From G963674685 sp964591275 (GTDB lineage Bacteria > Lernaellota > Lernaellaia > JACKCT01), in NCBI GenBank assembly GCA_964591275.1, contig CAZQAE010000003.1, positions 1-64,000 of the forward strand: DNA of 64,000 nucleotides, in the 5' to 3' direction. The notes beneath the pieces were generated by a model. That model worked only from the letters and a program-made list of their open reading frames with translations, was not told the origin of the DNA and did not search any database. Below, piece by piece: positions 63,409 through 64,000 of the stretch (positions are counted from its first letter, which is position 1; each line of letters opens with the position of its first letter). Made by a program: the position numbers and the translations under genes.

Positions 63409-64000
63409 ATGTTGAAAAAAACACACCATCAAAGCAAGCTGGCAGCCGCCTGTTTCGTCATCATTTTGATAACGGCCTTTGCCGGTCAGGCCTTCGCCCT
63501 GGACGACATAGTGCGCACGGTTTTTTCCATCGGAAACGTGAGCAGTTCATTCATGGACACTTACCCGATCATTGCTTTTTCCGTGAACGGGACCGAGTTG
63601 ATTCGGGCCGATACCTTCCATCCGACGCATCATGGCGTTGGTCCGGTTGGACTGGCCGTTGATCCCGTCGCCGAGCATCTATACGCCACGTATGAAAGTG
63701 AGGGTTTCCTGGAAGCTTTCGACGCCAGGGACGCCACCCCGCTGACAACGATCACCCTGACCGGGACCACGAATCTGGCCGGCATCGACGTTCGCGTCGG
63801 CGAAGGTCTTCTATACGTTATTGACCGACGCCAAACGACGCTGTGGGTATTTGATTCCGACACTTTCCAGCCTGTCGAAAATTGGACTTTGGAAGACCTG
63901 GGCGGAGGCGGCACATACGACCTCGAAGTGGTGGAGCATTGGGACGGCAAAGACGTCATCTTCGTCTCCAACGGCTTTCCAGAGGTGCATACCTACGATC
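63409..64000 (+). CDS. Secreted beta-propeller protein, copy 2, cut by window end
   Basis: The frame from ATG 63409 is open to the window edge. The first 197 residues include a signal peptide (LAAACFVIILITAFAGQAFA) and propeller strands that match copy 1 block by block: AVDPVAEHLYATYE, AFDARDATPL, LAGIDVRVGEGLLYVIDRR and VFDSDTFQPV. Copy 1 has AFD-like VFDARDATPL and LAGIDVHVPRGHLYVVDRG at the same places. Ribosome-binding site is aaggac. The rest of the gene, including any Cys-rich tail, lies outside the window. Confidence 0.88.
   Translation, partial: MLKKTHHQSKLAAACFVIILITAFAGQAFALDDIVRTVFSIGNVSSSFMDTYPIIAFSVNGTELIRADTFHPTHHGVGPVGLAVDPVAEHLYATYESEGFLEAFDARDATPLTTITLTGTTNLAGIDVRVGEGLLYVIDRRQTTLWVFDSDTFQPVENWTLEDLGGGGTYDLEVVEHWDGKDVIFVSNGFPEVHTYD

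Noticed and set aside
1..64000. tRNA or rRNA genes
   Set aside because: No cloverleaf with the GTTCRA loop or rRNA block was found in the gaps, although a covariance search was not possible.

Overview
The window is 64 kb of bacterial chromosome, moderately GC-rich in its core genes, from a Gram-negative (diderm) organism: it carries a complete tolQRA-tolB-cpoB-pal cluster, many lipoproteins, a diaminopimelate aminotransferase of the DapL type and a prepilin peptidase. Large secreted proteins with long aspartate-rich spacers, Cys-rich C-terminal repeats like those of Myxococcota and relatives, a dockerin-like tail, and many intergenic palindromic repeats suggest an uncultured lineage of the former Deltaproteobacteria grade. 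That placement is inference. No rRNA, tRNA or CRISPR array was seen. Layout. 1-9.5 kb: a 5'-truncated gene, glutaminyl-tRNA synthetase with an added tRNA-binding domain, an alpha/beta hydrolase, a membrane-anchored TPR-methyltransferase, a frameshifted GT39-like membrane glycosyltransferase and an anchored SGNH hydrolase. 9.6-12.3 kb: an accessory island with hicAB between 150-bp direct repeats, then the truncated end of an RHS polymorphic toxin followed directly by an AT-rich membrane gene that is probably its immunity gene. 12.6-21.5 kb: small exported proteins, a second SGNH hydrolase, dapL, an Asp-rich hydrolase and two tandem GT39-like paralogs. 21.7-26.6 kb: a TetR regulator with an 18-bp operator-like palindrome, overlapping a 1382-residue double activase of the 2-hydroxyacyl-CoA dehydratase type. 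27.3-32 kb: trmJ, an MBL-fold hydrolase, a sensor kinase and another GT39-like protein. 32-37 kb: an Asp-rich dockerin-like lipoprotein, a NodU/CmcH carbamoyltransferase and SxtJ. 37.6-42.7 kb: tol-pal on the minus strand. 43-48.3 kb: an alpha/beta hydrolase with a 45-residue DUF5989-like gene, diverging from SGNH hydrolase, GT39-like protein, a 59-residue membrane protein and pilD. 48.4-54.7 kb: sensor kinase, DEDDh exonuclease, Asp-rich lipoprotein, DUF2155 lipoprotein, histone-deacetylase-family enzyme and prenyl diphosphate synthase. 54.8-61 kb: a type I restriction-modification operon whose five genes (hsdM, hsdS, a 75-residue Cys-containing protein, rhuM, hsdR) mostly overlap. 61-64 kb: two tandem secreted beta-propeller proteins, each behind a near-identical 106-bp leader; the second runs off the window. 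Recurring themes. Five GT39-like membrane proteins and three TM-anchored SGNH hydrolases are interspersed, once as a clear operon, suggesting a cell-surface glycan or lipid decoration capacity. The carbamoyltransferase, SxtJ and DUF5989 genes often seen together elsewhere are present but split over two loci. Several intergenic regions contain dispersed repeats, including two copies of an exactly 180-bp element with 17-bp terminal inverted repeats that looks like a MITE.
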